Below, piece by piece: positions 21,567 to 32,823 of a DNA stretch of 64,000 nucleotides; position 1 is the stretch's first letter, and each line of letters begins with the position of its first letter. The stretch comes from Punica granatum. Taxonomy: Eukaryota > Streptophyta > Magnoliopsida > Myrtales > Lythraceae. The stretch spans positions 1,984,001 through 2,048,000 of the forward strand of contig NC_045131.1 of NCBI RefSeq assembly GCF_007655135.1, read 5' to 3'. The notes under the pieces are model-generated. The model was not told the origin of the DNA and ran no database searches. It saw nothing but the letters and a program-made list of their open reading frames with translations. The position numbers were made by a program, and so were the translations under genes.

Positions 21567-22970
21567 AATTAGATTCAACTTGTTTGGTAAATGCAACTTA
21601 GAATGACTTAATTGATTAAGTTAAGTAAAAAAATACTATGAATGATGACTGAATCAATTAAGTAATTTTTTTACTTATTTGTGACTAAATTCACATAGCT
21701 GAGGGCCTTTTTTATTTATTGCATGATGCCCTCAAATTTTTTTTCCAATTTGCAGGTTAGTCCATCCTTTCATTCCCACACCCGAGAGAGAGGCCCCATT
21801 GCCGGTCACCACCCCTCCAGCAAGGTTGCTTGGGTCCTACAACCTCACGCAGAGGGGTGGAGCCTAGCGATGGGGCCACCATTGCAGGGAATTTTCCCGA
21901 ATCTCCTCCCTTTGAAAAGAGAGAGAGGGAAGGAGATCACAACTGCGATGGCTTGTCGCTGGCTACCGCAGCCTAAGTGACGTCATCGACACCATCAATG
22001 GTCGCTTGCAACGTTGCCACGATTGCGACGAGCCACCGTAACCCATATCTCATTTCCTCTCTCTCTCTGAAGAGAGACAAAGAACGAGATCGAGCCCACT
22101 GTAGCTCGTCACCGGTCGCTACAGCCTAGGCGACGTCATTGGCGACCACTGATGGTGTCGACGACGTCACCTGTAAAGGTGGTGGCCGGTGTAGTGCCAC
22201 CATTGTCCCCTCACCATCTTCGATTCGAAACAATCGATTCTTTTTTTTAATTTAATATTTCCTTTTTAAAAAATTTATATATTTGGGGTCAAATGTTGAA
22301 ATGCAAAAGCTTTGGGGCATTAATGGGAGATAATATAAAATATGCTAAAAGTGGTTCACCATATTGTAATCAAACAAGATTGACTTATTCTATTAGGTTG
22401 TGTTTGATTTTAGAGTTGAGTAAAGTTGAGTTGTTGAATTATGAGAAAAATTGTGAAAAAGTAATGAATAGTTGAGAGAATTTAGTATTAAAAATTGAAT
22501 TGAATGGTTAAAAATTGAAGAAAAAGGGAAAAGTAATAATTGTGTTGTTGAATTGAAGTTAAGTGGAATAGAGTTAAAATATTTTGTGAAACCAAACGGG
22601 CCCGTCACTTATTCCATGAAGTACTTAAAATTTCAACACTTAATTTTAAGTCCAAACAAATACAAATTTAGCATGTATTTATTTCAACTAAATCAAATAA
22701 GTGCTTAAAAGTTAGTTATAAGAGAAAAATGAATGGGAGAAAAAAGAAAATATGATAGATGATGGTCTAAACTACTAATCATTAAGTCAAAAATCACTTA
22801 ATAAGTAAAAAAAAAATTTAACTTAATGAAATAAGTCATTTTTCATTTATTGGTGTTCTCTTTTCCTCACAAAATATTTTCTCATCTTTATCATTCATTT
22901 CATTTCTTATACATTTTTTTAACTAATTAAGTACTTAATTTTAAAATACTTAAATTTACCAAACACCACC
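21567..22970. repeat. Non-autonomous DNA-element candidate with TTTGGTAAAT ends
   Basis: The left part (21568-21640) and right part (22910-22970) are inverted copies around TTTGGTAAAT and CTTAATTGATTAAG-like sequence. A GC-rich, non-coding block at 21760-22210 fills the middle. A short relative (41779-42085) shares the right half. The small ORFs in the GC-rich block show no known domain. Confidence 0.35.
22390..22603 (+). repeat. MITE family M2, copy 1
   Basis: Begins GTTTGATTTTAGAGTTGAG and ends AATATTTTGTGAAACCAAACGGG. It shares long blocks (GTTGTTGAATTATGA.AAA, ATGAATAGTT.AGAGAATTTAGTATTAAAAA) with 61732-61975 and, inverted, with 40235-40575. Confidence 0.6.
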
Positions 22971-23169
22971 TCAGTTTATCCAATCTGATACATGGAATTG
23001 TTGTAATCGATGTATAAATATCCCTCCCCTCTAGAAAGACAATACATTGATTAGTCATTTGCGTACATCGGAAAGGTTAACTCATAAAAGGGTACCATAT
23101 GGAATATTTGTACGTAAAAGCATTAATTACATTTTAAGATGTAAAAAGTATCAGTATCGGTACTATCAA
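22971..23169. other. Spacer
   Basis: Nothing recognised. Confidence 0.5.
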
Positions 23170-23800
23170 GGATTCTATTAAAATAAGATAGATGATGGAC
23201 AACTTGGGAGTAACACAAACTCCATCATGATCTTTAATCATCATCAGTGATTGTCGTGATGATTGTCACCCGTGAATTATAACCAAGTCGAATAGGATCA
23301 CTTGAAGGTAAATGAGAACCCAACAGTTAACGAAGATATGAAGAAAGAAGAACAAATTGAGCCAATATTCTTATGGGGAAGATGGAAGAAAAACTGCTGT
23401 GAGTAGAACCCCGGCTGTTATTGAATGGGATTCTTTCCTTGTCACGCAGACTAAAGAAGGAACAACATTATTATGAGAAATGGGGCTCTGTACAATTGCG
23501 CCCGCCGTACGTCGACCTAGAATTAAGCGGTTATGGATTCAAAAATTGAACAGTGGGACTTTCCATGTACCTTGCAATTTGGCTGGATGAAATAAATGAT
23601 GTTCTACCTCCGGACACGGAGATCTGGAAATTGCGAATTCTCTGGGCTGGTAGTTGTGAGTCTTGCGACTCACAATTAATTCATCTTCCAGGACTATATG
23701 TGGACTTTGGAAAATGGGCCGACTCCTGATAATGGACTCAAAACCTTCAAGACCCCGTCATCTATTGGTTGCATAGCGTAGTGCATATCATTCACATTCA
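23170..23800. repeat. LecRK promoter-like relic plus segment S, copy 2
   Basis: 23170-23265 (AGATAGATGATGG..., CACAAACT, CATGATCTTTA) resembles the region upstream of LecRK2 (26660-26760) and of the broken LecRK (29945-30030). 23270-23800 is segment S, starting GTGAATTATA.CCAAGTCG. The arrangement suggests the upstream region of a LecRK copy whose coding part is gone. Confidence 0.5.
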
Positions 23801-23973
23801 TGCATTTTGATTCGAGTAAAATTTACTGTACAATTTTCAATGTTTGTTATTTTGGAAAGTTGAAATCCTCCCATTTTATAACAATCCCGGAGATGGAAAG
23901 TTGGAGGGCATGAAAACCTCACAGTCGTCATGGATAAATATCATGAAGAAAGATAATATAGATAATATGGTGA

Positions 23974-24355
23974 TTTTTTTTTTTGGTGGGAAAACGTGAC
24001 AGAAGCCCAAACAACTAAACAGTACAAAGACAGGGTGTAGCAACCTTACAAGATTCCCTAACTGTACAGAACCAAGACCATTAGAAACAGAACAGAGAAA
24101 ATGCAAACCAAGAGGCCGAATGATAGAATGTCGAGTAAGTCAATCCGCACAATTGTTTCTCTCTCGAAACACATGATGAATTTGGACATCCCAATCCTTT
24201 GAGAGTACCCCCTTAATATCATGAACCAAGCGAACGAAGACCAGGACCACAGGATACAACCCTGAGGAAATCGTTTCCATCTGTATGCTTACTGTCGTCC
24301 CCGGATTCGAGGGATAAATGGATGCTTCCAAGGTATAATACATAGATTCCAAAGA
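23974..24355 (-). mobile_element. 5'-truncated LINE 3' end
   Basis: On the minus strand a frame with RNase H-like ending (DWDVQIHHVFRERNNCAD) leads into a 3' untranslated part ending GTTTTCCCACC and an 11-base A tail (23974-23984 as T on plus). This is a dead-on-arrival LINE insertion about 120 bases downstream of the LecRK2 stop. Confidence 0.65.
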
Positions 24356-24470
24356 AAAACTATCCTATGATACATGACACATAGTAAAACCCTGTGAATT
24401 TTACAGTGGTACAAAGGAAGCATTTAGTACAGACAATTCCAACACGAAATCTCAATGGGAGATATATCAA

Positions 24471-26513
24471 TCATCTTCCACCTGACAGAAGTGAGTCTGC
24501 CACAGTGGACGAGGTTGAGAATCCATTGTCCAATGAGGAAGGGTGCAGCATAACACAATCATCAAATTCCATTCCATGTTTGATCCTTAATCCACTCGAA
24601 TAGGTGTCAAGGGAGGAGGATAGGTGCTGTATTGGCGCGTCTCCTTCCAAGTATTGCACTGCTTGCTGCATAGTTGGCCTCACACCAGGCTCTGGGTGCG
24701 AGCACACCAGGCCCAGCTTCAGCACCAGCTCAACTTCCTGGGCCACGAACTCTTCACCCAGGTTTGGGTCCCTTGCCTCGAGAATCTCCCCTCCTCTGCT
24801 CCAGCAGTAGAAGACCCAGTCAACCAATATCAGATCCTCAGTACCTCTTGCCTCGATCGGCCTCCTTCCAGTTGCCACCTCTAGCAGGAATGCCCCGAAT
24901 GCAAAGACATCTGTAGCCTTCGTGGCCCTGCCTGTCCTGGTGTGCTCCGGAGCAAGGTACCCGTGAGTTCCCACCACGTGGGTGGTCTGTGGATCGGTGC
25001 CGTGTTCATACAGCCTTGCAAGCCCGAAATCTCCTAATCTCCCATTCAATTCGGCATCGAGAAGGACATTACTTGACTTAATATCTCGGTGAATCACAAT
25101 CTGGTCCCACCCTTCATGGAGGTACGAGAGCCCTGAGGCCACACCCCTTATGACCCTAAACCTTTGGGTCCAATTGAGGGTGACTTTGGGTTGGTTGAAG
25201 AGGTGCTTGTCGAGGCTCCCATTCGGCATATAATCGTACACCAAAAGGAGCTCACCCTTCCTCCGGCAGTACCCAAGGAGTGTGACTAGGTTGCGGTGCC
25301 GGAGCCGGCCAAGGCTAACGATCTCCGCCACAAATTCCCGGATCCCTTGCTTGGAATTATGAGAGATCCTCTTCACAGCGATCTCAAACTTTGAAGTGGG
25401 TAGTATCCCTCTGTAGACACTCCCAAAACCACCGGTCCCCAACAGCTCCTGGTCCCCGAATCCCCCCGTCGCGGTGTAGAGATCCTTGTACTTGAACCGG
25501 TGGGGCCCGTACTGGAGTTCCCAGTCCTCAAGAACCTCTGCATACTTCCTCTTTCTTCTAACGTAATAGAGCAATCCCAAGATTAACACTGAGACAGAGA
25601 ATAAGCATATTGCAGGCACTCCGATTGTTAGCAGCTTAAAAGTTGGCTTCTTTCCTAGTTGGGGAAGGTTAGGAAGCTTAGACAGCTCAAGCCCCTGAAC
25701 CTGTCCATTCATCTGGAAACTCCAGCCGAGAATGTAACTATGGGAGGTTAAGAATGAACCTGTCGAGGATGAGAACCCAACAAACATGGTCTCCTTTACG
25801 ATTGTCGAGAGATCAAGCGACAGGGAGAGGAGTGGAGTGCTTGGTCTCACAGCCTTGAAGGGTGCTAAGGTTACCTCGATTCTCTTCTCGATCCCATCAT
25901 AGTCCACCCAGACTTGCATAGGTCGGCCGCTGAGCAGAGTCAGGTTCTCAAATTTTCCAGCACCACCATCGGGATAGTAACCTGCCGAAGCAGATTCGGC
26001 TGAGACCAACCCGTTGATGTCAATCCCAACATGATTATCATTGATGTCCTTAAAGTCAGGGCTCTGCACCGTGTCGAGCTCGATGGCAAATACGTGATTA
26101 GTGGGGTCCCCGTTATTTGTCACATTAAAGAGTCCAAGGTACGTGCTTGGAAATGCGCCGGGAAGGCCCCTTTGGGGGGCGGCCACGAAGGCAATCCCTG
26201 GTCCACCCACAGCTGGGCCCTTGGAGATGATTGCAAACACGAACGTGGTGGAGAAGGAGAAGACAGAGCCCTCACTTGAGTTCTTGAAGGGCACTGGGTC
26301 GGGATAAAACGCGTGGCCTATCATCTGCCTTGTTTCGTTTGTCAACCTGAGGAGGCCATTGTTGGTGAATTCTGCAATCCCATCCAGCTCCAACTTAACC
26401 GATTGGAAGCCGTTGAAAGTGAACCCGATCCCTTGATCTGACCCTGCTCCTGCTTGGAGAAAGACCAACATGAGAAGAAACTCAGAAATGGTGGCCAGTG
26501 CAACAAAATCCAT
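24471..26513 (-). CDS. L-type lectin receptor-like kinase (LecRK2, clade IV type)
   Basis: Single-exon receptor kinase of 680 residues, closely similar to LecRK1 along its whole length. Signal peptide about 1-25; legume-lectin domain about 27-274 with FAIELDT at 142-148; transmembrane helix about 294-318; kinase about 350-627 with glycine loop GTGGFG (359-364), Lys381, HRD Asp477 and DFG Asp495, so all catalytic residues are present. The Ser/Asp-rich tail (SSSLDTYSSG) is also shared. The expected role is plasma-membrane perception of an extracellular ligand with Ser/Thr signalling. Its upstream region (26640-26850) is partly repeated at 23170 and 29945, showing that promoter and gene were duplicated together. 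A LINE remnant lies just downstream. Confidence 0.93.
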   Translation of the reverse strand: MDFVALATISEFLLMLVFLQAGAGSDQGIGFTFNGFQSVKLELDGIAEFTNNGLLRLTNETRQMIGHAFYPDPVPFKNSSEGSVFSFSTTFVFAIISKGPAVGGPGIAFVAAPQRGLPGAFPSTYLGLFNVTNNGDPTNHVFAIELDTVQSPDFKDINDNHVGIDINGLVSAESASAGYYPDGGAGKFENLTLLSGRPMQVWVDYDGIEKRIEVTLAPFKAVRPSTPLLSLSLDLSTIVKETMFVGFSSSTGSFLTSHSYILGWSFQMNGQVQGLELSKLPNLPQLGKKPTFKLLTIGVPAICLFSVSVLILGLLYYVRRKRKYAEVLEDWELQYGPHRFKYKDLYTATGGFGDQELLGTGGFGSVYRGILPTSKFEIAVKRISHNSKQGIREFVAEIVSLGRLRHRNLVTLLGYCRRKGELLLVYDYMPNGSLDKHLFNQPKVTLNWTQRFRVIRGVASGLSYLHEGWDQIVIHRDIKSSNVLLDAELNGRLGDFGLARLYEHGTDPQTTHVVGTHGYLAPEHTRTGRATKATDVFAFGAFLLEVATGRRPIEARGTEDLILVDWVFYCWSRGGEILEARDPNLGEEFVAQEVELVLKLGLVCSHPEPGVRPTMQQAVQYLEGDAPIQHLSSSLDTYSSGLRIKHGMEFDDCVMLHPSSLDNGFSTSSTVADSLLSGGR

Positions 26514-27650
26514 GTCTCTTTAGCTTGCAGATAAAACTTTTTTATTTCGAAACAAGTCTCTTTAGCCTAAATAAATAAATCTATATTTAGAATCTTTATA
26601 TGTAACAGCAAATATTTATGACATTTTAAGGAGTTAGATGTATCAATAAGATGGAAGACTCTATTATTTATTAGATGACAGATGATGGATGACTCAGTAC
26701 CATGAACTGCAACATCCGAGCCATTGATCTTTAGTTTGTTGTCACAGTTGTGTCGTCCCTGGACCGGCACAAGTAAATTATGACTAATTCATTCATTGTA
26801 CTATGCATTTGGCCGCCTTTGTAACCGAAAAAAATTATGACTAAGTCAAGTGAGACCATTTTTTTTTCTTTTTTTTTGACCTTTTTGGCTACAAGCAGGA
26901 CCACTTGTAGGTAGACAAGAGGAAGAGAAGAAAAGGACAAGAAATTAGCACAGCCTCTTGCACACGAGGAAGATGAAAATTAGGAGCTTCCGGAAATCGA
27001 CTGAGAGATATTATGCACAAAAATCTTTCCACTTTCTTCTTTTTCCGGAGAAGTTAAGGAAAATCTTTTGAGTAAATAAATAAGTTGTATTCATAGAGTA
27101 TTTTTCTTAATTTTTTCACCAATTAGTCTCTATAAATCAGTTCCGACCCTCACTGCACTTATTTTGGATAAATTCTATCATGATACGCTCTCTTATGTAC
27201 TATAGTAGTATGTCAGTTGTTTTCCTTTTTTTTTGTGTAAATAATTTACAACTTTTTTATAGTTATTTATAATCTACAATTATTTTCAAATCAATTCATA
27301 ATTATTTAACTTTTAACTTCACAATTGTTTACTTAAAATTAATAATATTTATTTTCCTACAAGTAGTAATTCAAAAGTATTTATAATTTACAATTATTAT
27401 CAGCATTCATTTACAATTATTTTATTTCAACATTGCAAATAAATAATATTTATTTTAAAATATTTGATAATCATATATATTCTTATTATTCTACAATAAA
27501 TAACTAACTGTTTGTTTTTTTTATTTAACAACATATTTATTTTTTAATTTACAATATTTCTTTTACAATGCTTATTTTACAATTACTTTTAAAAATCATT
27601 TTACAATATTGTACAAATATTTTGCAATATTCTATTACAAATATTATGCG
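26514..27650. other. LecRK2 upstream region, then low-complexity AT-rich spacer
   Basis: 26640-26770 is the LecRK-type promoter region (repeated at 23170 and 29945). 27170-27640 is a low-complexity TTTACAATTATT-rich stretch. No gene. Confidence 0.55.
26788..26831 (+). mobile_element. 5'-truncated SINE-B copy
   Basis: Ends GCCTTTGTAACCGAAAAA, like the other SINE-B tails. It is bounded by AAATTATGACTAA.TCA at 26775-26791 and 26832-26848 (one mismatch). Only ~44 bases were inserted. Confidence 0.6.
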
Positions 27651-27654
27651 CTGG

Positions 27655-27940
27655 TAGAAGGGCTCACCCCTTGATCTGCACACAAGTAGCCCGACTCAAC
27701 CCGCTTCCATCATCCTGAATTACCGGATATTCCATAGAAAATGACAGGGAACTGAAATCAAAATACCCAGCTCAAACAGAGGGGATCATGCATGTTTAGT
27801 TTATCCAAATGGGAGCATTTCTAAAATCTTGAAGAAATGTACCGGTATATATGATCATGTTCTCTCTGTTTAGAGAAAAGTGATTTGCTGAAAGACTGAA
27901 TCAGAGCACCGCCGGTCATATTCTGGACGAGAACCCAGTG
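27655..27940 (+). pseudogene. Relic of a CYP93-type P450 3' end
   Basis: About 285 bases aligning with the last codons and 3' flank of the intact P450 gene (34587-34875). The reading RAHPLIC..VARL.P.PSS is kept, then TGA replaces the Gln codon. Downstream blocks CATGCATGTTTA.TTTATCCAA, TATATGATCATG and GAAAGACTGAAT are shared. The rest of the P450 is absent. The relic abuts segment S copy 3. It shows that the P450 and LecRK genes were part of one duplicated block. Confidence 0.75.
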
Positions 27941-27944
27941 AATT

Positions 27945-28440
27945 ATAGCTAAGTCAAATTAGGATCGCTTGAAGGTAGATGAGAACCAAGTAGTTTGAAA
28001 AGAAATAAAGAAAGAAGAACAACTTGAGCCATTTTCCATACGAGGAAGATGGAAGAAGCTGCTGCAAGTCGAACCACAGCTGTTATGCAGAGGATTCTTT
28101 GCCTGTCACACGCAGATTGAAGATGGGGCAATACTATGGAGTTCTGTACCGTTGCACATGCCGTACACAACCTCGATTTTTGTGGCTGTGGACCCGATCA
28201 TTAACAGTTGGACTTTCCTTGTAATTTTGCTGGATGGAATAAAAGATGTTTTACTGTGTAGGGGGGCACAGAGATAAGGAAATTGCAAGTTCTTGGGCAG
28301 GTAATATTATTTTGACCCACAATTCATATTCCCGGACTATATGGTGTAATTTTGGAAAATCGGCCAAGTCCTGATAAAGGGCTCAAGCTAGTGACATTCA
28401 AGAACCCCTCATCTATTTGGTTGCATAGTGCATGTATTGT
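27945..28440. repeat. Segment S, copy 3
   Basis: Starts GTGAATTATAGCTAAGTC and continues to the GTCCTGATAAAGGGCTCAAGC and TATTTGGTTGCATAG blocks. It is closely similar to 23270-23800. Not coding. A small retroposon-like insert (tail CCCAAAAAAAAAA) follows at about 28455-28503. Confidence 0.6.
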
Positions 28441-28503
28441 ACATGCATTTTGAGTGAATGTATTGTTTCGGGCTTCGGTCCCGTAATTCACCCAAAAAAA
28501 AAA

Positions 28504-28734
28504 CGGAGAGAATAAGATGATTTTGATCTGAAACTTTGTTGATATTTTAAGAGGATTTTCGAATTGGCTTCTCAGTTAGTATCACAGTATCATTTCCTTC
28601 TTTATCAGTTCCCTGGCCATTTTGGTAAAATTTAGAAAAGAGATATATAATATATACACATCCAGAGAGAGAGAAATTTAACGGACGTCGACGGCATGCA
28701 GTGAGTCATCTACCCTCCTATACATAACTTGCAA
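28504..28734. other. Spacer
   Basis: Nothing recognised. Confidence 0.5.
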
Positions 28735-29930
28735 AAATCTCCCCTCCTATGCTCCAGGAGGAGAAGACCCAATCAACTAATATCAGATCCTCCGTTCCTC
28801 GAGCCTCAATCGGCCTTCTTCCAGTTGCCACCTCAAGGAGGGATGCCCCGAATGCGAAGACATCTCACGCCTTCGTTGCCCTGCCTGTCCTGGTAGGCAA
28901 GGTACCCGAGAGTCCCCACCACGTGGGTGGTCAGTGGATGATAGGTCCCGTGGTCGCACAGCCTTGCGAGCCTGAAATCTCCTAATCTCCCATTCAATTC
29001 GGCATCAAGAAGGACGTTACTTGCCTTACTGTCGCGGTGGATCACGACTTGGCCCCACCATTCATGGAGGTACAACAGCCCAGGGGCCACACCCTTTATG
29101 ATTCTTAACCTTTGGGTCCAATTGAGGGTGACTTTGGGTTAAATTGAAGAGGTACTTGTTGGGGCTCCAATTCGGCATGTAATCATACACCAAAAGGAGC
29201 TCCGGCAGTACCCAAGGAGTGTGACTAGGTTGCGGTGCTGGAGCTGACTGATGTTAATGATATCCGCCACAAATTCCCGGATCTCTCGCCTGGAATTATG
29301 TGAGATCCTCTTCACAGCGATCTCAAACTTTGAAGCGGGTAGTATTCCTTTGTAGACACTCCCAAAACCAAAACAACCAGTCCCCAACAGCTCCTGGTCC
29401 AGGAATCCCCATATGGCGATATAGAGATCCTTGTATTTGAGCCGATGTGGCCCATAATGGAGCTCCCAGTCTTCCAGAACCTCTGCGTACTTCCTCTTTA
29501 TTCTAATGTAATAGAACAATCCCAAGATTAACACTGAAACAGAAAATAAGCATATTAGAGGCACTCCAACTGTTAGCAGCCTAAAAGTTGGCTTCTTTCT
29601 TAATCGGGGAAGGTTAGGAAGCATAGACAGCTCAAGCCCCCGTGCCTGTCCATTCATCTGGAAACTCCACCCGAGAATGTAATTATGGGAAGTTAATTAT
29701 GGACCTGTCGAGGATGAGAACCTGACAAACATGGTCTCCTTTGACGATTGCTGAGAGATCAAGCGATAGGGAGAGGAGTGGAGTGCTCGGTCTCACTGCC
29801 TTGAAGGGTGCTAAAGTTACATTAATTCTCTTCTCGGTCCCATCATAGTCCACCCAGAGTTGCTTAGCTCGGCCGCTGGCCAGAGTCAGGTTCTCAAAAT
29901 TTCCAGCCTCATCATCAGGGTAGACTTGTA
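28735..29930 (-). pseudogene. Truncated, broken L-type LecRK
   Basis: Closest in sequence to LecRK2 but missing about the first 180 codons (signal peptide and most of the lectin domain, lost at about 29930) and the last ~100 codons (lost at about 28735). The retained part covers the end of the lectin domain, the transmembrane helix and most of the kinase. The frame is broken in the lectin remnant. A 10-base deletion after LLGYCR (about 29205) is followed ~50 bases later by a 1-base insertion (about 29140) that restores the frame but leaves a TAA between them. DFG reads DFR. A further deletion hits the APE segment. It cannot make a receptor; transcription is unknown. Confidence 0.9.
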
Positions 29931-30592
29931 GGGGACTTTATTTATTTGATGACGCATGATGGATGACGTGGGGTATCACAAACTGCAACAGCCGGGCCAT
30001 TGATCTTTCATTGTCATAGTTGCATCATACCTGGAGCGAGACCAGTCATTACAGTGTCTTGTATACGTAGGGATTCTTTTATTTTTATTTTATTATATTT
30101 ATTTATTTTTCCGGTGGAAGTAGTAGCGGAGTCGACCCTCATCACACGGACAGGAGAAGGAACAAGAAGCTCGAGCACATCTTTTTCTCATGACAGAACT
30201 TTTCCTAAAGTTGGCCCTCACTATCAAACTTGGCTGTGCTTGACTTCCCCAAGTCTTCAATCGCCTCACATTTCCAATAATCAGATTAGTATTAGACTCT
30301 TGGTACTCTTGTATGAAAATTCTTGTTAGTGCTCTCCCATCTTTCTTTGTTCTTTTTTTCCCCCTGAAAGATCAGTATAATCTACCTATATATATATATA
30401 TTAATAAACTCTCAAGCGGGCTTCTCATTCCGACACCTTATTAAAATTGAAACCGTCTTTTTTTTTATTTTGTCACGTTATCGGAATTCTAAACCCTCTC
30501 ATAGTGGTGCTCTACTTTTGTTCTTGCCAAAGGTAAAAAAGAAGAGAACTCGACACGGAAATTTTCTGCTGGCCCTTCAACTGTAATATAAC
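29931..30592. other. Upstream region of broken LecRK
   Basis: 29945-30040 matches the LecRK2 upstream region (GATGATGGATGAC, CACAAACTGCAACA.CCG.GCCATTGATCTTT). It therefore directly abuts the truncated lectin domain, so the deletion joined the promoter to mid-gene. The rest is unassigned spacer. Confidence 0.6.
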
Positions 30593-30775
30593 CTGCATGC
30601 TAATTCAGCTCGATGGGGTAGATGATGTTTGTACTCCGCTGACTGGGGCTTTCGTCTTTGCACAATAAGGCGATTTGGAAATGGCAAGTTTCTAAGCAAA
30701 CAGTGATTTCGGCCCACAAATCATCTTCTCGGGACTATATATATGTGTGTAAATGGGCCAAGTCCTGATCATCCA
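30593..30775. repeat. Segment S, copy 4 (second half only)
   Basis: Shares GATGATGTT, GGAAAT.GCAA.TTCT, a GGGACTATAT block and GGGCCAAGTCCTGAT with the other S copies. Confidence 0.5.
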
Positions 30776-31146
30776 TAACCTGAGCAAATATTGAGTAAGT
30801 ATTATTCATCCATTTGGATATGTAACACTCAATTTAAAATGCATGAAAGTGGAAAACTGACACTACAATGGGCCTATAGATTCCTGCTTATAAGCATTTG
30901 AATTGGTTCTTACTCATCCAAAGTAGATGAGTGATACTCATTGAATATTTAGTCTCATAACTTATTGATACTAACCCCATGCACCTTCAACCCTGTTTCT
31001 GTATGTACATGGAGGAAACGTAGTCTTGCAAGGAAACAAATTCCGAATATATTTCATGAGGAAAGTCCGGTTGTAATTTCTGGAAAATGATTCAGCTATC
31101 GTTGCTGTTGCCGCTTCCCCTCAGCCACCTCAGATGGCTACCGCTG

Positions 31147-31191
<45 letters not shown>

Positions 31192-32823
31192 AAAAAAGAG
31201 GGGTCACCAGCATGATTCGCCATCACCACCTCAAAATTTACAGGTTATCGCGACCTATGTTGGCATTTCTGCCCATTTAGCTGTGACTATCTGCTGTGGC
31301 TTTATGATGTTGGTAATTGCTGACATCCATTTTAACTCGAGTAGATGATTTTCACTTCACTCAAATAATACATGAAGATCTACTATTTTTCATGTAAAAT
31401 TAAAAGCTTTCTCTTGGAAAAACAATTTGCCCAAACAAATGGAGCCTTCAGTATATATACTACACCCTTGACTACTTTGCTTATATATATATATATATAT
31501 ACACACACTAGCTTTTTTGCCTCGCACGGATTATTGTTTAGAGTGGTTTTTAGATGGTTTTTTAAAATTCACAATTGAAATTTTCATTAAGTTATATATA
31601 TTCTTAAATTGAAAACATGCAAATATTAGTGCATACAATAACAAATTCAAAATAATTGGAAATTAATTATAATACGAAATATGGATGAAGAAAATAATAT
31701 TACGTAGAAATCATATTACATTTTCTTAATATCAAATTTTAAAAAATTGTAATACATAACCTCCATGTATTTTGTAAAAAAAAGAAAAAGTGCAAATTAT
31801 CTATTTTTAATAATTTTTAAATAGATTTATCTATTACTATTTCAAAAGTATTCCATATTTAAACATACATATTGCATATAGTAGATTTTTCTTGTAATTC
31901 CTAATTATGTCAAAAAGTTTTTTATAGATATTTATTTTAAGAAATTGTACTTTTTATAAATAAATTTTGAGATTATATATGTTAAATCAAGAATGTGCTT
32001 GTATAATAAAATTATTAAGTATTTAATAATTTATATGCATTTACTGATTCAGTCGTAATTGTATATACACTTATAATTGTTTATTTAGATATTTATCTTT
32101 ATGACCATATGCTATATATAAAATTATTTTTCTAATACTATTTATTATGGGGATACAACTATATATATATATATATATGATATAAATATGATGTGGTGTA
32201 TATAAAGTAATTTATGCAAGAGATTTTATCACGCTGTCGAAGTGAATTACTGTTACATGACGAAAATGTTCGTTGCAAAGTTATGGGCTTTTCTTCGTTG
32301 ACTTTGAACCGGACTCGGTATAACAACAATACACCAATCTGCTAGTTGAATACTTGAAATACTCTTCATCCATTATAATACTTGCTGGTGCAAATCAGTT
32401 ACACATTTTACCACATTCCACCTATTAAAATAACCAAAACCTGTAACATATATATAAGAAGAGATTCCTAAAAAGGATTGCCGGAAAAGTTCTCTAAGAT
32501 TTGACTGATTCTAAACTTCAATCAACTATAACAGGAAAAATCTAGCCGGCCATTTCCTGAAGACTGATTCTCCTCTGCAGAGGGCTGAAAATGGAATAAG
32601 TGCATCTCTTTGCTTCTTCCTTGAGTCTAAAGAGAAGCTTACAAACATGCCAGGGCCGAGGAATTAGATTATTCAATAGTCATTTTCGGACATATAAGCC
32701 GAGACAATCCTAGAGAGTTACTCCTTGTCTGCAATTGCATTGACAAACCCTATATGAACAAGCACGTTAACCCGCAGCAGTACCACAAATTCGAACTGAT
32801 AGATTACTCTGAAAAATCAACCA
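30776..32823. other. AT-rich spacer with poly-C/poly-A tract and Helitron-like end
   Basis: No gene. Contains C34 then A16 at 31148-31197, TA repeats near 31483, 30398 and 32160, and a Helitron-like 3' end on the minus strand (CCGTGCGAGGCAAAAAAGCTAGT, about 31507-31530). The last ~200 bases are the upstream and 5' leader of the P450 gene. Confidence 0.5.
31148..31197. repeat. Homopolymer tract C34-A16
   Basis: Thirty-four C followed by sixteen A. It is an extreme homopolymer and possibly a sequencing or gap artefact. Confidence 0.9.

Noticed and set aside
21723..21980. 85-codon ORF in a GC-rich block
   Set aside because: No known domain, no splice or promoter context. The block lies inside a repeat candidate.
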